Shown here in pieces: positions 23,744 through 25,068 of a stretch of DNA of 25,068 nucleotides. This stretch comes from an uncultured Lachnospiraceae bacterium (GTDB taxonomy: Bacteria; Bacillota; Clostridia; Lachnospirales; Lachnospiraceae): positions 1 through 25,068 of the forward strand of contig CAJTJY010000035.1 of the NCBI GenBank assembly GCA_910576975.1. Direction: 5' to 3'. Position 1 is the first letter of the stretch. Each line of letters opens with the position of its first letter. The notes under the pieces are model-generated. The model saw nothing but the letters and a program-made list of their open reading frames with translations. It did not search any database and was not told where the DNA came from. Position numbers and translations under genes: made by a program.

Positions 23744-24049
23744 GTGTGTCGTACACCTCCATAATTTTTTCTAAACGGAACATCATTCCATTTGGTTTAA
23801 ACATAAAAATTTGCAGAATCCGCAACAAAATCTGCAGACGTCAGCCAACCATATACAGCTGCGGTTGCTCGCCCTGAAATGTGTGTATACTGTCGCTCTG
23901 GTCTCTCTGTACCGTTCTATCCCGGTTCCCTCGGTAAAAAACCGGCATTCCAGCCGTACATGCTGTTATTATGAATAGCAAGGGCAATTACGCCTTGCTA
24001 CAGCCGCACATAAATAAATCTCTAAACAACAAGCAGGGGAGCTGTGTTC
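23744..24049 (-). other. Long structured leader between rpmJ and rpsM, candidate ribosomal-protein autoregulatory RNA
   Basis: 306 bp separate two genes that are usually nearly adjacent. No credible gene lies here. Hairpins on the minus strand include TAGCAAG..GC/GCCTTGCTA (23976-24000, one bulge), CCGG-rich pairings around 23920-23945, and TGCAGA/TCTGCA (about 23813-23840) followed by a T-run. In other bacteria a leader before rpsM binds S4 to regulate the alpha operon, so this is a plausible S4 target; it was not matched to a known structure. Confidence 0.5.
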
Positions 24050-24163
24050 TCACCCCTGTCTCTGCTTATGCTTTGGATTCTCACAGATCACTCTGACGCT
24101 TCCTTTTCTCTTAATGATCTTGCATTTTTCACAAATAGGCTTTACGGATGATCTTACTTTCAC
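24050..24163 (-). CDS. rpmJ: 50S ribosomal protein L36
   Basis: This 37-residue protein starts with GTG (24161-24163), preceded by AAAGGAGG. It begins MKVRSSVKPICEKCK and ends ENPKHKQRQG. The zinc ligands C-x2-C, later C and H are present (C11, C14, C27, H32), so it is the zinc-binding form. It is first in the alpha operon here, with no infA before it. Confidence 0.97.
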   Translation of the reverse strand: MKVRSSVKPICEKCKIIKRKGSVRVICENPKHKQRQG

Positions 24164-24238
24164 AGTGGTTCCTCCTTTCTACCTTTCGCCCTCAATGGGT
24201 CCTTCTCAAGCTTGATTTTACACATTTTCATGTATAAA

Positions 24239-24260
24239 AACGCTATGCTCCAAAAGCGTT
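24239..24260 (-). promoter_or_regulatory. Hairpin at the 5' end of the rpmJ transcript
   Basis: AACGCT (24239-24244) and AGCGTT (24255-24260) pair around ten bases. On the minus strand it is followed by TTTTTAT. It falls at the predicted first nucleotides of the transcript, so it could stabilise the 5' end or act as a weak attenuator. Confidence 0.5.
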
Positions 24261-24268
24261 CAGCTAGT

Positions 24269-24297
24269 ATTATAACACTCAACCCCAGAAAAATCAA
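24269..24297 (-). promoter_or_regulatory. Promoter of the rpmJ-rplQ operon
   Basis: Read on the minus strand: -35 TTGATT (24292-24297), a 17-bp spacer, then TGT and -10 TATAAT (24269-24274), an extended -10. It lies about 100 bases before the rpmJ start. A 12-bp palindrome TGTAAATTTACA (24355-24366) lies upstream. Confidence 0.85.
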
Positions 24298-24383
24298 GGG
24301 TATTTTGCACTTCTCTTACAATTGCTTCACTTATAATCTTATTGTCCACCTCTATGTAAATTTACAACATCTACGAGCCTTTT

Positions 24384-24707
24384 CTACTCACTGATTCCAT
24401 ATTTCTTGAGCATGATCTGTAGTTTCTCTTTGGCTCTTTTGGAAATATGCCTGATATTGTCCGGCGTGGTATTCATAATTTTTGCAATCTCATCGGTTCC
24501 CATTTCGTGATAATATTGCATCAGCAAGACGTCCTGATAAGATTGTTTCATCTCTTTGATTAATTTGAGAATCAATTCTTTCTTTTCCATCCTCTCTAAT
24601 CTTTCATCCAGCCCTTCAGGAAAGACTAAGTCAGGACGTTCCTGTTCCATATCAGCATCAATCTCTCTTTTCTTCTTTTTATAAAGGTTATAACATTTAT
24701 TTTTCAC
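24384..24707 (-). CDS. Short sigma-70 region 4-like protein
   Basis: This 107-residue protein starts with GTG (24705-24707), with a stop just upstream in frame and a poor ribosome site. An internal ATG at residue 20 is an alternative. Residues about 50-102 form a sigma region 4 helix-turn-helix (LLMQYYHEMGTDEIAKIMNTTPDNIRHISKRAKEKL). Regions 1-3 are absent, so it cannot act alone as a normal sigma factor. It may be a remnant, a sigma-like accessory factor or a regulator that binds DNA or beta flap. It lies just upstream of the ribosomal operon on the same strand, with its own palindrome and repeats upstream. Confidence 0.7.
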   Translation of the reverse strand: MKNKCYNLYKKKKREIDADMEQERPDLVFPEGLDERLERMEKKELILKLIKEMKQSYQDVLLMQYYHEMGTDEIAKIMNTTPDNIRHISKRAKEKLQIMLKKYGISE

Positions 24708-24717
24708 TGTAGCCGCT

Positions 24718-24756
24718 CAAAATTTTTGTCAAAGATTTTCAAAATAAATGTCAAAA
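24718..24756 (-). repeat. Two-copy direct repeat upstream of the sigma-like gene
   Basis: On the minus strand the pattern TTTGACA-NNN-ATTTTGA occurs twice with a 22-bp period, about two helical turns. The first copy includes a consensus-like TTGACA. It lies just before the GTG start, and could be an operator pair or overlapping -35 elements. Confidence 0.6.
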
Positions 24757-24760
24757 ACTT

Positions 24761-24778
24761 TCGGGAAATATTTCCCGA
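24761..24778. promoter_or_regulatory. 18-bp perfect palindrome, candidate operator
   Basis: TCGGGAAATATTTCCCGA reads the same on both strands. It lies between the XRE gene's terminator and the sigma-like gene, next to the direct repeat. The perfect two-fold symmetry suggests a dimeric regulator such as an XRE protein. Confidence 0.6.
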
Positions 24779-24790
24779 TTTTACTCACAG

Positions 24791-24823
24791 AAAAAGGGGC
24801 AGTGATTTTATCACTGTCCCTTT
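24791..24823 (-). terminator. Terminator overlapping the XRE gene stop
   Basis: A 13-bp stem with one G-U pair (24793-24805 with 24811-24823) and a five-base loop is followed on the minus strand by TTTTT. It overlaps the stop codon. Confidence 0.85.
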
Positions 24824-25068
24824 CCTGTCTTCCGGTTCCCATGCTCTTCGATTACCAAGTGCTTTCCCGTTTTCGGTACCTTGTCTGGAATATACTCTAT
24901 CAGTTCTTCAACAGAGCAATTTAACACCTCACATATCCGGTCTATATGCTCTACCTTCAAACTGACAACAATTTCATGGTACCATTCATTGATGGCATTT
25001 CGCCTTATTCCAGTCAGCTCTGACAATCTTTTCTGCGTCATACGCCGTTCCCCAAGAAGCTTTGATAG
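24811..25068 (-). CDS. XRE/Cro-type transcriptional regulator, 5' end beyond the window
   Basis: The visible 85 residues read LSKLLGERRMTQKRLSELTG, then IRRNAINEWYHEI and CEVLNCSVEELIEYIPD, a typical helix-turn-helix of the Cro/CI family. The frame is open through the right edge, so the ATG at 25039-25041 is an internal Met. The true start lies outside. A short C-terminal tail after the DNA-binding domain is basic. The 18-bp palindrome 33 bases beyond its stop is a possible target, by inference only. Confidence 0.85.
   Translation of the reverse strand, partial: LSKLLGERRMTQKRLSELTGIRRNAINEWYHEIVVSLKVEHIDRICEVLNCSVEELIEYIPDKVPKTGKHLVIEEHGNRKTGKGQ

Noticed and set aside
1..25068. tRNA and rRNA genes
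   Set aside because: No cloverleaf-like segment or conserved rRNA stretch was noticed in the intergenic regions. The integration target is a protein gene, not a tRNA.

Overview
The window looks like a Gram-positive Clostridia chromosome, most likely Lachnospiraceae. Supporting signs are GGAGG ribosome binding sites almost everywhere, frequent GTG starts, the alpha-operon order rpmJ-rpsM-rpsK-rpsD-rpoA-rplQ, a ribosomal protein L17 with a large insertion, YhaM, MutS2, and a PhoB-type two-component pair. The species cannot be named from the sequence alone. It divides into an accessory half (about 1-10.8 kb) and a chromosomal half (about 10.8-25 kb). || Accessory half, all genes on the minus strand. 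In transcription order (right to left) it encodes a ParB-like protein, a ParM-type actin ATPase, a ParR-like ribbon-helix-helix protein, a 17-codon mini-ORF followed by a hairpin and a perfect terminator, a 1508-residue LPXTG surface protein with nine CnaB domains, a DUF5688 protein, a 43-residue small protein, a RadC/JAMM protein, a DUF3991/Toprim primase-like protein, and a partial unrecognised gene cut by the left edge. Between the last two lies a non-coding block of about 400 bp. It holds four successive inverted repeats (an oriT-like cluster, 371-480) and an array of twelve 11-bp direct repeats arranged as six pairs on a strict 32-bp pitch (513-704). This is the typical cargo and maintenance set of an integrative and conjugative or mobilisable element. 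The region stops at the 3' end of rlmD/rumA, a known ICE integration site, so the junction is probably an attachment site. The integrase, relaxase and type IV secretion genes would lie to the left of the window. || Chromosomal half. A minus-strand cluster (HtrA-like protein, yhaM, rlmD) is divergent from a plus-strand cluster (mutS2, PhoB-type response regulator, sensor kinase). The two apparent promoters share one palindromic TTGCAA hexamer as -35 box. The HtrA-like protein keeps the trypsin fold and PDZ layout, but all three catalytic residues appear replaced. A coiled-coil hypothetical gene sits convergent to the kinase. The minus-strand ribosomal alpha operon (rpmJ to rplQ) has its own strong extended -10 promoter, unusually long structured spacers inside the operon, and a strong terminator after rplQ. 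It is not preceded by infA, map, adk or secY. Instead there is a short sigma region-4-only protein and an XRE regulator truncated by the right edge, with a palindrome and a direct repeat between them. || Most notable for follow-up: the ParB/ParM/ParR set together with the 32-bp-pitch array (a possible centromere), the leader-peptide/terminator arrangement before the adhesin, the pseudo-HtrA, the shared -35 divergent promoter, and the rlmD integration junction.
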